Source: CAVXXB01 sp963765585
GTDB lineage: Bacteria; Calditrichota; Calditrichia; JAJRVZ01
Assembly: GCA_963765585.1 (NCBI GenBank)
Contig: CAVXXB010000003.1
Span: forward strand, 62,001-126,000
Direction of reading: 5' to 3'
Length of the DNA: 64,000 bases
Shown: piece by piece, positions 44,836 to 55,300 of the stretch
How the letters are laid out: each line of letters starts with the position of its first letter
Position numbering within the stretch: position 1 is the stretch's first letter
Made by a program: the position numbers and the translations under genes
Notes under the pieces: model-generated
What the model saw: the letters and a program-made list of their open reading frames with translations, nothing else
Told to the model about the DNA's origin: nothing
Database searches by the model: none

Positions 44836-46017
44836 TTAAAAACTGAGTTTTTCACCCCGAATGGACAATATTTTTTCAATGACCTGGCCTATTTTCGCAT
44901 TGGGTGTCGAAGCCCCGGCCGTAACCGCAATTGTCATAGGTCCATCTTTAAGCCAGCCGTTGCTGGTGACCGGATCATGTTGTCCTTTTGGTAGATTATA
45001 AATGCGTTCCGAATCTATTAAATGGTCCGAATCTTCAATATGAAATGCAGGAGAATGATTTAGTGCAATTGCCGTCAGACTTTTTGTATTACTGCTATTG
45101 AATCCACCAATAACGATCGCCAGATCATGCTCCTTTTTGAAGAGTTCTATTATTGCATCCTGCCGTTCCTGTGTGGCACTGCATATCGTATCAAATGCAT
45201 GGAAGTGGTCAACAATCTTCTGTTCACCATAACGATCAATGAGTGCGGACTTAATCATATTGGCAATTTTGAGAGATTCATTTGCCAGCATTGTGGTTTG
45301 ATTCGCAACTCCGATTTTTACCAAATCCTTATCGGGATCAAAACCCGCCGATACTTTCCCCTTAAAATAATTCATGAACTCTGCTTTATTTTGCGGCGAG
45401 CGGATATAATCACATACCATCTGTGCTTCTGTTTCATTTAAAACGACAATAAACTTATCTGCGGATCGCGATACAGTGGCGATGGTTTCTTCATGATAGT
45501 GCTTACCATGAACGACCGCCGTATATCCCTGATTGGCAAATTTTTCGACATGCTTCCAGACCAGTAAAACCGATCCGCAGGTCGTATCCACCAGGATACA
45601 ATCTTTCTCACGAAACTGGGTTAGCATGGGAATAGATACACCAAATGCCGGAAGGATGACCACATCTTCGGGAGTTATGTCATCAATACTTTCTCCCTTA
45701 TTATACGGTCCGCTCAGAAATTTCACACCCATGTCAATCAATCGTTTGTTTACATGGGGATTATGTATAATCTCACCTGTCAGGTAGACATTTTTATCGG
45801 GGAATTTTTGCACGGTCTGATACGCATATTCTACAGATCTGTCCACACCGTAACAAAAGCCAAATTCTTTGGCCAGTCTTATTTTTGTCTGGCCAATTTG
45901 CATCTCATAACCGGTAGATTTTATCAGATCTACAATATCACTCTTGTAGTCACGATCAATTTCATCTGTAACTACATCTTTTAAACCAAAACCCTTACGA
46001 AAATATTTATCAGACAT
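44836..46017 (-). CDS. ispH: 4-hydroxy-3-methylbut-2-enyl diphosphate reductase
   Basis: 393 residues, the long cyanobacteria/plant-like form with an N-terminal extension rather than the usual 310. The three cysteine ligands of the 4Fe-4S cluster are visible in EFGFCYGVDRSV, VDTTCGSVLLVWKHV and DTICSATQERQDA. Also seen are EIIHNPHVN, GKHYHEET, VANQTTMLANES and IGGFNSSNTKSL. It makes IPP and DMAPP in the last step of the non-mevalonate isoprenoid pathway. No other isoprenoid gene is near. Confidence 0.96.
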   Translation of the reverse strand: MSDKYFRKGFGLKDVVTDEIDRDYKSDIVDLIKSTGYEMQIGQTKIRLAKEFGFCYGVDRSVEYAYQTVQKFPDKNVYLTGEIIHNPHVNKRLIDMGVKFLSGPYNKGESIDDITPEDVVILPAFGVSIPMLTQFREKDCILVDTTCGSVLLVWKHVEKFANQGYTAVVHGKHYHEETIATVSRSADKFIVVLNETEAQMVCDYIRSPQNKAEFMNYFKGKVSAGFDPDKDLVKIGVANQTTMLANESLKIANMIKSALIDRYGEQKIVDHFHAFDTICSATQERQDAIIELFKKEHDLAIVIGGFNSSNTKSLTAIALNHSPAFHIEDSDHLIDSERIYNLPKGQHDPVTSNGWLKDGPMTIAVTAGASTPNAKIGQVIEKILSIRGEKLSF

Positions 46018-46092
46018 TGGTACCCTTGCTTGTCATTCTTTATCTACATCTAAGCAAAATTCCGCTATTTTATTCCTTTTTTTTAATCGCGG

Positions 46093-46554
46093 TTATTTTT
46101 GCCAAAGGGTATCATTGGCTGTTTTCGTCCAGGTAAAAAGCGATTTTAACTGATCATCCGTGAGCTTGGCCTGGCTATGAAGCAGAGTATAAATTTTCAA
46201 AGGCATTTCACCCTGTTCAACCTCTTCCCACATCTCATCTAATACTTTTTGCTTATCTTTATCATTAAGATTACCCCACTCAGAAAAATTCAGATGTCTT
46301 CTACCTTCCTCTACATCATGAGTAACAAGCCAGGATGCCGGTGCAATATAACTATACCAGGGCCAGTTTGTTTCATTGGAATGACAATCATAGCACGAAT
46401 TTTTTACTATTTCTTTTATTTCGACTGGCGCATTAAGATCTGCAGTTACAGCTGGATTTGATCTGTTTACCGGAACAAATTGGATTATAATAAAAATGCT
46501 CGATAAAATTATTAATATCAGGGGACCTTTTCTTCTCATGTTATCAACTTTCAT
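46093..46554 (-). CDS. haem-binding-domain protein with one CXXCH
   Basis: 153 residues with an N-terminal membrane segment (PLILIILSSIFIIIQF) and the typical Haem_bd-domain pattern: NSCYDCHSNETNWPWYSYIAPASWLV, DVEEGRRHLNFSEW, and EMPLKIYTLLHSQAKLT. The single CYDCH attaches haem c. Such small periplasmic proteins are common in the FCB group and may transfer electrons or sense redox state. The start could also be ATG 46539 (MRRKGPLI). It stands alone upstream of ispH in the same direction. Confidence 0.85.
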   Translation of the reverse strand: MKVDNMRRKGPLILIILSSIFIIIQFVPVNRSNPAVTADLNAPVEIKEIVKNSCYDCHSNETNWPWYSYIAPASWLVTHDVEEGRRHLNFSEWGNLNDKDKQKVLDEMWEEVEQGEMPLKIYTLLHSQAKLTDDQLKSLFTWTKTANDTLWQK

Positions 46555-47013
46555 ATTTTAATATGAGGGGCAATTTATGAATGTGATGACTAAAATGCAC
46601 GTGGAATTTTTTGTATTTATATTCTGTGTTCACCCACTTACAAACCAAAGAGTGCATAAAGTTTCATCAAAAACAGGATAAAAAGAGAAATTTCCAATGA
46701 CAAAGCCCGAATTTCAAATAAATGTCCAAAATCAAATGCGTAAATATAAAAGTCTATAATTATCATTGGATATTGAGAATTGATTTGGTATTACCCTGTC
46801 ATCCCTTCAGGGATCTTCCCACTGTTCTGGCACTTATTCTCTAATTGTTACTTCGATACCCACACAACAGGAGGATCTCTGCGAGATGACATTGGGCATT
46901 TCCCATAAACTGTCTTCGTGCTCTTCGTGATGAAAATCATCATAAGATCTAAACCCAATTATTCGTCATCCTGAATTTATTTCAGGATCTCTAAGACTAT
47001 ATCCGTATGCAAC
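46555..47013. other. 459-nt gap with dispersed palindromic units
   Basis: No gene is visible. It has a tgtcatccc...gggatct unit at 46797-46816, a related unit at 46870-46892 (ggatctctgcgagatgacat), a nonamer pair cttcgtgct/cttcgtgat at 46915-46932, and at 46964-46991 the unit cgtcatcctgaa...ttcaggatctc that also occurs at 36314-36341. The units have the tgtcat...ggatc design that recurs at 14278, 41161 and 44330. Confidence 0.6.
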
Positions 47014-50000
47014 TCATCGAATCAAAATCATTTTCCTGCTGGCTGACCAGACATCCTGGTCCTTACCCCGGGCGATTACTTTATAAAAATAGATACCACT
47101 GCCGACTTTTCTACCCTGTTGATTTATTCCATCCCAGGTCACAGCATACTCACCCGGCATCTTTTCCTTCAAGTCCTGGTTATATACTACCTGACCGAGC
47201 ACATCAAAAATCAACAGACTTACCGATGCGGGTTTGGGCAGAGAAAAGGAAATCGTTGTGATCGGATTAAATGGATTAGGATAATTCTGTTGCAGAGCAA
47301 ATTTCTTGGGTATATTTTTCGTGCTGAGCTGCTTTATATCATCAATAATATCCAACACCGAGTCAGCCAGGATAAATACAGCCGAATTCCATGCCGGGAT
47401 CAAAGGTTGAAAATTTTCCAATTCCGCTTTTGTAACCGGATAGACATCATTATTTAATACATCATTCATATAATAGGTTTTGTCCGAGTGCAATGAATCC
47501 GATAAAAACAAATCGCTTTCAGTGATAGAAATGGTCGCTGTAACATTATTGCTGGAGAAATTATGCACCGCCAATGCATTTTGGTCGAGATAGGGACGTA
47601 AATAAGCATATAAACTATTGCTTCCCGATGACTCACGCTGTATCAGATCTGTATAGAACGTAGGAAACGTAGTTCGAATTTCACCCAATTTTTTATAATA
47701 CTCAGTGAGTTCCTGGGCACCCTCACGCAGCCAGTTCACCGGTCCACGACGGCTTGTTTCACCGACTTCCTGACCGGCATATATCATTGGTAAGCCGGGG
47801 ATGGTATATAACAAAGCAGCTCCCACTTTGGTTTTTGAAATTGGGTATAATTCCGCAATACGTGTTTCATCATGGTTCTCTAAAAACCGGAAATAGTGCG
47901 CATTTTCACCGGTATTGTGATTATATCTCAGGTTGGGACTGTAATTGCGAACCCGGTTATCCAAATCATTCAGGTTGCCACCGCTCATTGCGCTTTTTAT
48001 CTGACCATAAAAACTCCAGTCATTGGCGGCATCCAACGCACCACCGCCGTCAGCATAATTATTTTCTGAACCAAATCCAGTTCCATCTGTTTCGCCCAGC
48101 AATAATGCCTCCGGCTTTACGCGTTTCAGCTCCTCGCGAAAGGGTCGCCACCACGTCGTTTTACCATAGCGGTTATTCGGACCCCAGTACACATCGAGCC
48201 GGTAACCATCAACATCCACATCAAGCAACCAGTACTTAAACATATTGATCATATAATCTCTGGTTTCCAGATTATTATAATTAAAATTGGGTAATGTCCA
48301 GTTTGAGTAATGTACATAGAGCGTATATCCGTCCACAACTGCTTTAAATTGTCCCAAATCACGCGAATCACCTAACAAATCTGTTTCATACATGGCCCGG
48401 TAGTTGGAATAATCTCTAAAAAGAGAGACATCCTGCATAAAAGGGTGTTTTTCAGCCGAATGATTAGGGGTGATATCCAAAATGACTTGCATATCCAGGC
48501 TGTGTGCCCTGGATATGAAACTTTGCAGATCGGAAAGTGTACCATACTGCCAATGCACACTATAGAAATCGGTTATATCATAGCCCGCACCGAGTCCCCC
48601 TATCACATTTGTAGTCTGAAAAATGGGCATTAAATAGATGGTAGTGGTACCCAGACTTTTTACGTAGTCTAATTTTTCTTCTGCTGCGGCAAGTGTTCCT
48701 TCATCTGTAAAAGTGAGTACAAATATTTCATAAATAAGTGCATCCTGTATCCATGCAGTATTACTATTTACATTAGATACTTTTGCACTGCCATCGGTAT
48801 TAACTGTAAAGAAGGTACGACTTTTACCTGTATTTTCTGAAGGATCTGTAGCCAATAAATCGATGAAATACTCGCCTGCCGTAGCAGGTATATCAATGGA
48901 AAAACTAGCTTGCTGGCTTGAGATATTCAGAGCCTCCGGATTGATTTCATCATCTGAACTCCACTGATACGTGACCGGATCCTGGTCCGGATCATTACCG
49001 ATTCCGATGAAGTAAATCTTCTTTTGATCCGTACTTAAATTAATTGTCGGTTTGGGCGCATGGTCGATAAAATAGTTTATGGTGAGTAATTCCGTCTCCT
49101 GTTCAACATTCGCACTGTCCATAGCAAATGCCTTGAATATATTTTCCCCATCTAAAAGCGAAAACTCCGCGGTAAATATGCCGGTACTATCCGACAGAAT
49201 CTGAACCGAGTCTACACCCAGATGTACCAGTTTGACCGATAGATCTGGTTCAGCAGTTTGACCTGTGATCTGTAAATTTGATCTGAGATAGCGATTGTTA
49301 TTACGTGTTAAAAATTGTATAAAACTTTCTTCATCAAAGAAAATTGTGAAAAACGTGCTATCGGAAGAATTTGTGCCGGAACTGCTTTCAGCGTAAATAC
49401 TCAAGGTATGATCACCCAGAGACAAAAGAGTGGGAGGCGTGAATGTAAACAGATGAGACGTCGGATTGTATCCTGAACCAATATTTTCATACACGACATC
49501 ATCTATTTTTAGTTTGATTGAACCGGTATCCACTATTGATGTGGTACTGGGAAAAATATATGCACTAATTTGTGGTCGCCGGCTATTTACCAAACCACTG
49601 ACAGAGTTTGGTAAAAGATAATGTATGGTTGGATCATTGATGTAAAGATAACTGTTTGCATTGTCTTTTGGATTATTGCGAGGATTCAATGGATCAGTAA
49701 TCCAGTTTGTACTATTCAGGTTAAATTTATACTGATATGCACCGGGAATACTTTTACCAGGATTTGGCAATGGATCAGGACCGCCAATTCGTAACCGCTT
49801 GGTCATATACCACTGCTGCGATTCACTATCATAGGTCATGAAATCGGAATATATATTCCAATTATTAAACTCTCCGGGCACAGAAACAGTGCTTGGACTT
49901 GAACCCACAGATTTATAGGAAAATGTCACATCCACCGAGTCCTGAGCATAACTTGATTGCACAAATTGGACAATGAATATAAGACTTAAAACAACAATTT

Positions 50001-50016
50001 TAGATGCGTGCTGCAC
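47014..50016 (-). CDS. secreted GH13 alpha-amylase with N-terminal starch-binding-type domain and C-terminal sorting/FlgD-like module
   Basis: I choose GTG 50016 (MQHASKIVVLSLIFIV), seven bases after AAAGAAAGGTG, because it gives a clean signal peptide; the frame is open from 50046. About 1,000 residues: an early CBM48-like domain (FSYKSVGSSPSTVSVPGEFNNW), Ig-like domains, the GH13 barrel from about 425 (DITPNHS region I, GYRLDVYW region II with the nucleophile Asp, LLLGETDGT with the acid Glu, RFLENHDETR region IV) and an end with NYPNPFNPITTISF and MILIR. It should degrade starch or glycogen outside the cell or at its surface. It is the last gene of the maltodextrin unit. Confidence 0.92.
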   Translation of the reverse strand: MQHASKIVVLSLIFIVQFVQSSYAQDSVDVTFSYKSVGSSPSTVSVPGEFNNWNIYSDFMTYDSESQQWYMTKRLRIGGPDPLPNPGKSIPGAYQYKFNLNSTNWITDPLNPRNNPKDNANSYLYINDPTIHYLLPNSVSGLVNSRRPQISAYIFPSTTSIVDTGSIKLKIDDVVYENIGSGYNPTSHLFTFTPPTLLSLGDHTLSIYAESSSGTNSSDSTFFTIFFDEESFIQFLTRNNNRYLRSNLQITGQTAEPDLSVKLVHLGVDSVQILSDSTGIFTAEFSLLDGENIFKAFAMDSANVEQETELLTINYFIDHAPKPTINLSTDQKKIYFIGIGNDPDQDPVTYQWSSDDEINPEALNISSQQASFSIDIPATAGEYFIDLLATDPSENTGKSRTFFTVNTDGSAKVSNVNSNTAWIQDALIYEIFVLTFTDEGTLAAAEEKLDYVKSLGTTTIYLMPIFQTTNVIGGLGAGYDITDFYSVHWQYGTLSDLQSFISRAHSLDMQVILDITPNHSAEKHPFMQDVSLFRDYSNYRAMYETDLLGDSRDLGQFKAVVDGYTLYVHYSNWTLPNFNYNNLETRDYMINMFKYWLLDVDVDGYRLDVYWGPNNRYGKTTWWRPFREELKRVKPEALLLGETDGTGFGSENNYADGGGALDAANDWSFYGQIKSAMSGGNLNDLDNRVRNYSPNLRYNHNTGENAHYFRFLENHDETRIAELYPISKTKVGAALLYTIPGLPMIYAGQEVGETSRRGPVNWLREGAQELTEYYKKLGEIRTTFPTFYTDLIQRESSGSNSLYAYLRPYLDQNALAVHNFSSNNVTATISITESDLFLSDSLHSDKTYYMNDVLNNDVYPVTKAELENFQPLIPAWNSAVFILADSVLDIIDDIKQLSTKNIPKKFALQQNYPNPFNPITTISFSLPKPASVSLLIFDVLGQVVYNQDLKEKMPGEYAVTWDGINQQGRKVGSGIYFYKVIARGKDQDVWSASRKMILIR

Positions 50017-50092
50017 GTTGATACACCTTTCTTTTAACAGGACCATATGCTATGATTAACAAATTTTCATCCCGTAATCATGAAGCGGCAAA

Positions 50093-51428
50093 TCAGGTCG
50101 TGAATACCATTACTTCATTTGCTTTTATTGTAACACAATTGTCAATTACTTTTATATTTTCACCATGTATAATTTCTTTTAATTCGGATGTCATAAATAA
50201 GTCTGGAAATTGCATTCGCGTTATCTGCTCCATTCCAGAAAAATTAAAGACAAATATCATCATTTGATTTTCAGTTTTTCTCATAAATGTAACGACTTTA
50301 TCCGCACGATCATTCACAATATTTTTAATTTTGTTATCGAATAAAGAATGATTTGAATAGCGCAGTCCAATCAACTTTCTATAAAAATCCGATACCTTTT
50401 GATTTTCCATACTCCAATCAATGATACTTTTCTCAAACAGTGAAAGTTCGTTTTTTACACCGATTTCCTGGCCATTATAAATCAGGGGTATCCCATTGGA
50501 AAAGAACACAAATGCAGTAAAAGGCCAAAAATTTTCATATTCAAACACTTCAAGCGTTCTGGGCCAGTCATGATTTTCAGTAAATCTCAACTGTAATGCA
50601 TTTAGCGGATACGAGTCGCTTGATTCGTTGAGACACGTCATCATATCGGATGCAGGCCGTATATTTTGATTCACTTCTTTCATTATCAAGTATAATGTCC
50701 AGTCATAAGTAGCATGAAATGCATGTTCATGCAACAAGCGGTTTTCCCATTCGGCCAGCAGAAATAAATCTGGTTTTAAGTTTAATAGTTCATTTGTAGC
50801 CTGGTTCCAAAATTCCAGAGGTACCAAACCAGCCACATCACAACGATACCCATCAATTCCGAACTCTTTTACCCAGTAGACTCATTGCATTCATTGCATA
50901 ATCAATTGTATTCGTATTCTGATAATTAAATTCCATAATATCAGACCATTCCCCTGGAGAATGCTGCAAACTGGTACTAAACATGTTGGAATGCGCTTGA
51001 TATTTAACATGGTCCGGCGCGGCATGGTTTAATACCATATCAATAATCAACCGCATATCATGGTCATGAATCATATCGACAAGATTTTTAAAATCCTGTC
51101 CCGTACCATAATCCGGATGTATCGCCAGATGGTCACTGATGGCGTATGGACTACCGTGCCTGCCCTTCCGCTTTTCCCGTCCGATGGGATGGATAGGCAT
51201 CAACCAAATAGTTTTGATTCCAAGCTCTTTTAGATATCCCAGTTTTTTTGCAACGGCCGCAAAATTACCTGCACTTGAAAAATTACGTACAAAAATCTCA
51301 TAGATCGGGCCCTCGTTTATCCAGTATGGTGCCTGAAGACCTTTGGGCAATTTCACATCTGGTATAGAGGGATCAATGCCAAGCATATTATATTTTGTCT
51401 TAATTTCTTTTTGAAGATTAGATATCAT
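50093..51428 (-). CDS. GH13 glycosidase with one frame break
   Basis: The first frame (51428 to 50853) starts MISNLQKEIK and holds YEIFVRNFSSAGNF, IWLMPIHPIG, HPDYGTGQDFK and the region I motif DMVLNHAAPDH. The second frame (open to 50093) holds YWVKEFGIDGYRCDVAG with the nucleophile Asp, FLLAEWE with the acid Glu, and FTENHDWPR with the transition-state Asp. A one-base indel at about 50870-50880 separates them; joined they give about 440 residues. No signal peptide is present, so it is probably the cytoplasmic maltodextrin hydrolase or glucosidase that acts on imported sugar. It lies between the TrmB-like regulator and the secreted amylase, all on the minus strand. Confidence 0.8.
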
Positions 51429-51467
51429 TGTACAGGTTGATCTTAAAAAGCAATCTCGGGATATTTT

Positions 51468-52280
51468 TCATGCAATAAGCTTGTCCAGATAATCCGTTTC
51501 ACCATTTTGCATCTTTGATACTTCCTTATGGACATCCCTCTTTAATCGGATGCCATAAATGGTAATATCGAGTATCATATGATTTAAGGCAATATCAATC
51601 AGGGCCCGGTTGGTTGTCCAGACCGTTTTTTTCTTCTGGCATTTTATCTGCTTCACCCATCAGTAGTTCCGCCTTATCAACAATAAGAATGATTTTGTGC
51701 GCCCAGATTTTTTCCAGTTCACTTTCATCTAAATCATAGGTAAAATATTTGACTTCAGGGATCTGTTTTCAGATTGGTAAAAGAATATATACTTAGATGT
51801 CAACTCCGCGTTTTTCAGCCCGGTCTATGTCTTGTTTAAGTGCATCATATTCTCTTTGCCAGACCGAGAGACTGATCGTCTTTGTTGGCCTTTTGAATTA
51901 ACTCTCGTGGACTTAATAATCATATTGTCATAACCGACAATATTCCACAAATGATCGGGAATCAGTTGGTATTCAAAATCCTTCAGATATTTCTTTGCTT
52001 TATCAATTTTATTATTAAATTGTCTGCTCAGCAGATCGAACAATTGCTCCGGGGGAAGCGGTACATATTTTTCAGGTTCGGATGAATGAAGGCTTACCGC
52101 ACCCAGATCCTCCAGTTTTCGAATGACACTGTATATCGCTGATCGGGGAACTCCGGAGTTTTTACTTAATTCATAGCGTGTTGCCGGATTATGCTCCAGT
52201 AACGATACATACGCCATCGACTCATAGGAAGTGAATCCAAGTTCCTGGATCTTTCTGGTAATTGTGCTAAATTTTGACAA
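51468..52280 (-). pseudogene. TrmB-family sugar-responsive regulator broken by several indels
   Basis: The N-terminus from ATG 52280 is intact: MSKFSTITRKIQELGFTSYE, then a winged helix (ATRYELSKNSGVPRSAIYSVIRKLEDLG) and a coiled helix. The effector-binding part can only be followed across frames: SLSVWQREYDALKQD, RAEKRGVDI, EVKYFTYDLDESELEKIWAHKIILI, and VWTTNRALIDIALNHMILD to the stop at 51468. At least four one-base changes are needed, one in a run of seven A near 51636. In the sugar-responsive TrmB family such proteins control maltodextrin uptake genes. Its position inside the maltodextrin unit fits. Either the local sequence quality is low or the control gene is decaying. Confidence 0.72.
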
Positions 52281-52301
52281 AACGCCTCCAATAATCTAAA
52301 C

Positions 52302-53148
52302 TTATCCCTTAACACTGCCAAGTGTTAAACCGGATATTAACCAGCGGCTTAAAAATAAGAATAATATCACCACCGGAATCGAAACGACAATTGCGCCTGC
52401 AGAATAAAGTCCCCAGGCAACTTCCATATTGGATGTAAACTGTTTCAATCCAATCGGCAAAGTATATAATGACTGATCCTGAAGCAGCACTGCGGCAACC
52501 AGATATTCAGACCAGGCGGTCATGAATGAAAAGAGTGCGGTAATGGCAATGGCCGGCAATGCCAATGGGAGTATAATGCGATAAAAAGAATAAACCGGTC
52601 CCGCACCATCGATCATCGCCGCTTCTTCCAGACTAACAGGAATGGTGTCATAATACCCCTTCATTTGCCAGATGGTAAACGGCAAAGCGGTTGCCGAATA
52701 AGCGACAATCAAACCAATATATGAATCATACAAGCCCACTTTTATCAGCATTATAAACAAGCGGCAGAAGTAACATCGTTACCGGAAACATCTGAGTGGT
52801 AATAATTGAAAGTAATGCCCCCTCACGCCATTTAAAGCGATAACGGGAAAATGCATATCCTGCGGTTACAGCCAATCCGGTCCCGACGATTGTGACGATT
52901 ATTGAAATGATCAGACTATTGGTCATCCAGATCAGAAACGGCTCTTCAAATATCAGACGATAATATGCAGAGAAAGTAAAATCATCCGGTATGATCCCCA
53001 ATGATTTCGTCAATAAGCGATCACCCGGACGGATTGAGATAGAGAATACACGCAGTACCGGGTAAATGGCAAAAAGTGCAAATAACGTCAGAACACCATA
53101 AGACGCTATCTTACCTTTAGTTGAAAGATCTCGCGGTTTTTTTCTCAT
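52302..53148 (-). CDS. MalG-like sugar ABC permease with one frame break
   Basis: First frame 53148 to about 52740: MRKKPRDLSTKGKIASYGVL with the first membrane segment, MTNSLIISIIVTIVG and TTQMFPVTMLLLPL. Second frame to 52302: VGLYDSYIGLIVAYSATALPFTIWQMKGYY and the EAA loop SLEEAAMIDGAGPVYSFYRIILPL, which contacts the ATPase. A one-base change near 52740-52750 divides the gene, and joined it is about 280 residues with six membrane segments. It follows malF with two bases between the genes. The ATP-binding subunit is not in the window. Confidence 0.86.
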
Positions 53149-53150
53149 CG

Positions 53151-54038
53151 TTAATTATAAATATTCTCAGCTACATGCGTACTTTTTATAAATCGCCAAC
53201 TGAAGACAAACAGCATGACAAATATGATCATGGAAAATGCGGCGGCATAGCCAATTCTAAAATATGTAAATGCGGCTTTATATACCCAACTGACCAGGAT
53301 ATGCGTGGTATCTGACGGCTCACCACTATTGCTGACAAGCCAGACCACATTAAAATTGTTAAAGGTCCAGATGACACCCAGTATAATGGCCGGAATCATA
53401 ATCGGTTTTAATAAGGGCACTGTAATATGTCTGAACTTGTCCCAGGGCCTGGCACCTTCCAATTCTGCGGCTTCATAATATGAATCTGATATGCTTTGTA
53501 ATCCCCCCAGTGCAATAATCATCATAAATGGAAAACCAAGCCAGATGTTTGTGATAAGACAGGCCGCAAACGCACCCCATTCTGTTGAAAGCCACGCCAC
53601 CTGAAATCCAAACATCTGGTCCAGGATCAGATTTACGGCACCGTACTCAGAATTAAACATTCCCCGCCAGGTCAGTGCGGTAATATATTGAGGAACCGCC
53701 CATGGTAAAATGAGCAACGTCCGGTAAAATGTTCGGCCTTTGAGATCTTTGTTGAGAATAAGTGCCAGAAAAACACCAATGGCCACATGACAGATCAGAT
53801 TCAATACAGTCCACAGAACTGTTTTGAACAGAAAATACCAGAAGGCACCATCACTGAGAACAGCAGAATAATTAGAGAATCCTTTTATTTGCCAGTCACG
53901 AAAATGTGACAAATTCATATTTGACAACGAAATGATAATATTATAGAAAAAGGGATATAGAACAACCAGGCTCAATATCAGGATGGCCGGTGCGGTATAT
54001 AGATACACAAGTCGATTATGTCTGGCGGTCTGCAGCAT
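53151..54038 (-). CDS. MalF-like sugar ABC permease
   Basis: 295 residues, six membrane segments (LVYLYTAPAILILSLVVLYPF first) and the EAA loop YYEAAELEGARPWDKFRHITVPLLKP. ILPWAVPQYITALTWRGMF is typical of sugar permeases of the MalF group, but the large periplasmic loop of E. coli MalF is missing, as in most MalF relatives outside enterobacteria. It makes the transmembrane channel with MalG. One base separates it from the binding-protein gene. Confidence 0.92.
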   Translation of the reverse strand: MLQTARHNRLVYLYTAPAILILSLVVLYPFFYNIIISLSNMNLSHFRDWQIKGFSNYSAVLSDGAFWYFLFKTVLWTVLNLICHVAIGVFLALILNKDLKGRTFYRTLLILPWAVPQYITALTWRGMFNSEYGAVNLILDQMFGFQVAWLSTEWGAFAACLITNIWLGFPFMMIIALGGLQSISDSYYEAAELEGARPWDKFRHITVPLLKPIMIPAIILGVIWTFNNFNVVWLVSNSGEPSDTTHILVSWVYKAAFTYFRIGYAAAFSMIIFVMLFVFSWRFIKSTHVAENIYN

Positions 54039-54039
54039 A

Positions 54040-55272
54040 TTATTCCCTGTTCTCCGCTATCAGTTTTTCAGCCAATGCCTGCATTTGTTCCGCTGCCTGG
54101 GCGGCAGTTACCTGATTGGTAAAGATGCCCTGATATGCCGGGCGCATGGCATCCCATATCCAGCGCATTTCCGTGTTGACCGGCATCGGCCTGCCCACCA
54201 TCATCTGATCCAGGGCCTGGGTAAATAACTCATTGGACAACAATTCCGGTGCGTTAATAACTTCTTTACGTGACGGTATGATATTAAATTGACGGGCAAA
54301 TTCAAGTTCAATTTCCGGTGAAGTAAGATATTTAATTAGTTCCGCTACCACTTTTAGTTTTTGCCCTGACAGGTTTGCATTGAAACAATATCCCATGGGA
54401 AAAACAGTCGGGGATGGCCACAGTCCTGTTTCGTCAATCATAGGAATACGGGCCAATCCGATATTGATATCATTTTTTATATATGTTCCAAATGACCATG
54501 GGCCATTAATAATCATTGCAACACGCCGATCAAGAAACATGGCATTGGCTGTTTCATAGTCACATTCCCGGGGTATAATTTTATATTTATTTGCCAGATC
54601 ATAAATTAATTGCGCTGCCTGGCGCACCGGCTTTGTATTCAATGTCGGACGAAAATCTTCACTGATAATCCAACCACCAAATCCACCAATAAACGGAGCC
54701 ACGAATGCCGGTTCGGTATAATTCCAGGCCAGGGCGTATGTATCCGGCCGGCCATCCCCATCGGTATCTTTAACCAGATCCGCGCCGCTAGCAATCAGTT
54801 CAGAAATGGAGGCTGGCGGTTCCGAAATCATATCCTTATTATATATCAGGCACAGATGATTCCCAACCCGATCGGCGATCTGATATAAATGACCCTGAAA
54901 ACGTGTGTTTGCCGGAAACGGATCCTGGATGAAATTATTCAGAAAATCATCCTCAAATATATCCTCGAGGGGTTTAATCACCTCAATCTCGGATAGCGGG
55001 CCGATATAATCGCTGGCACAGTGCACTGCCGCAGGTCCTTTTCCGGCCAGAGCTGAGATTATAAAATTAGTTCGTAACTCTTCCGGTGCGTAGAATAATT
55101 GTGCAAATGAATAATCCGGATAGTTTTGCTGAAATTTATTCAGATATGTTTGCAGCAAATCACGCTCGACCGGCCGGAGTGAGGTCCAGATGATGATTTT
55201 TTTTTCATCGGAACCGGCACAGCCGCTCAAAACAAAAATTCCACAGATGATATATATTATTTTTTTGATCAT
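54040..55272 (-). CDS. maltodextrin/sugar-binding lipoprotein (MalE-like)
   Basis: 410 residues from ATG 55272 (MIKKIIYIICG), three codons inside the frame that is open from TTG 55281. A lipobox (FVLSGCAG) makes it a lipoprotein. The mature part has IIIWTSLRPVERDLLQTYL, the hinge segment ALAGKGPAAVHCASDYIGPL, RVAMIINGPWSFGTY and PVNTEMRWIWDAMRPAYQG, typical of the MalE-type family. It is the first gene of the minus-strand unit malE-malF-malG-trmB-GH13-GH13. The genes downstream support an alpha-glucan oligosaccharide as ligand. Confidence 0.92.
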   Translation of the reverse strand: MIKKIIYIICGIFVLSGCAGSDEKKIIIWTSLRPVERDLLQTYLNKFQQNYPDYSFAQLFYAPEELRTNFIISALAGKGPAAVHCASDYIGPLSEIEVIKPLEDIFEDDFLNNFIQDPFPANTRFQGHLYQIADRVGNHLCLIYNKDMISEPPASISELIASGADLVKDTDGDGRPDTYALAWNYTEPAFVAPFIGGFGGWIISEDFRPTLNTKPVRQAAQLIYDLANKYKIIPRECDYETANAMFLDRRVAMIINGPWSFGTYIKNDINIGLARIPMIDETGLWPSPTVFPMGYCFNANLSGQKLKVVAELIKYLTSPEIELEFARQFNIIPSRKEVINAPELLSNELFTQALDQMMVGRPMPVNTEMRWIWDAMRPAYQGIFTNQVTAAQAAEQMQALAEKLIAENRE

Positions 55273-55300
55273 TTTGTACAAAAAGTCTAATTAGTTTAAA

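Noticed and set aside
51780..51845. In-frame TAA and TGA in the TrmB-like gene as real nonsense mutations
   Set aside because: A different frame reads cleanly between the two stops, so a pair of compensating indels explains both.
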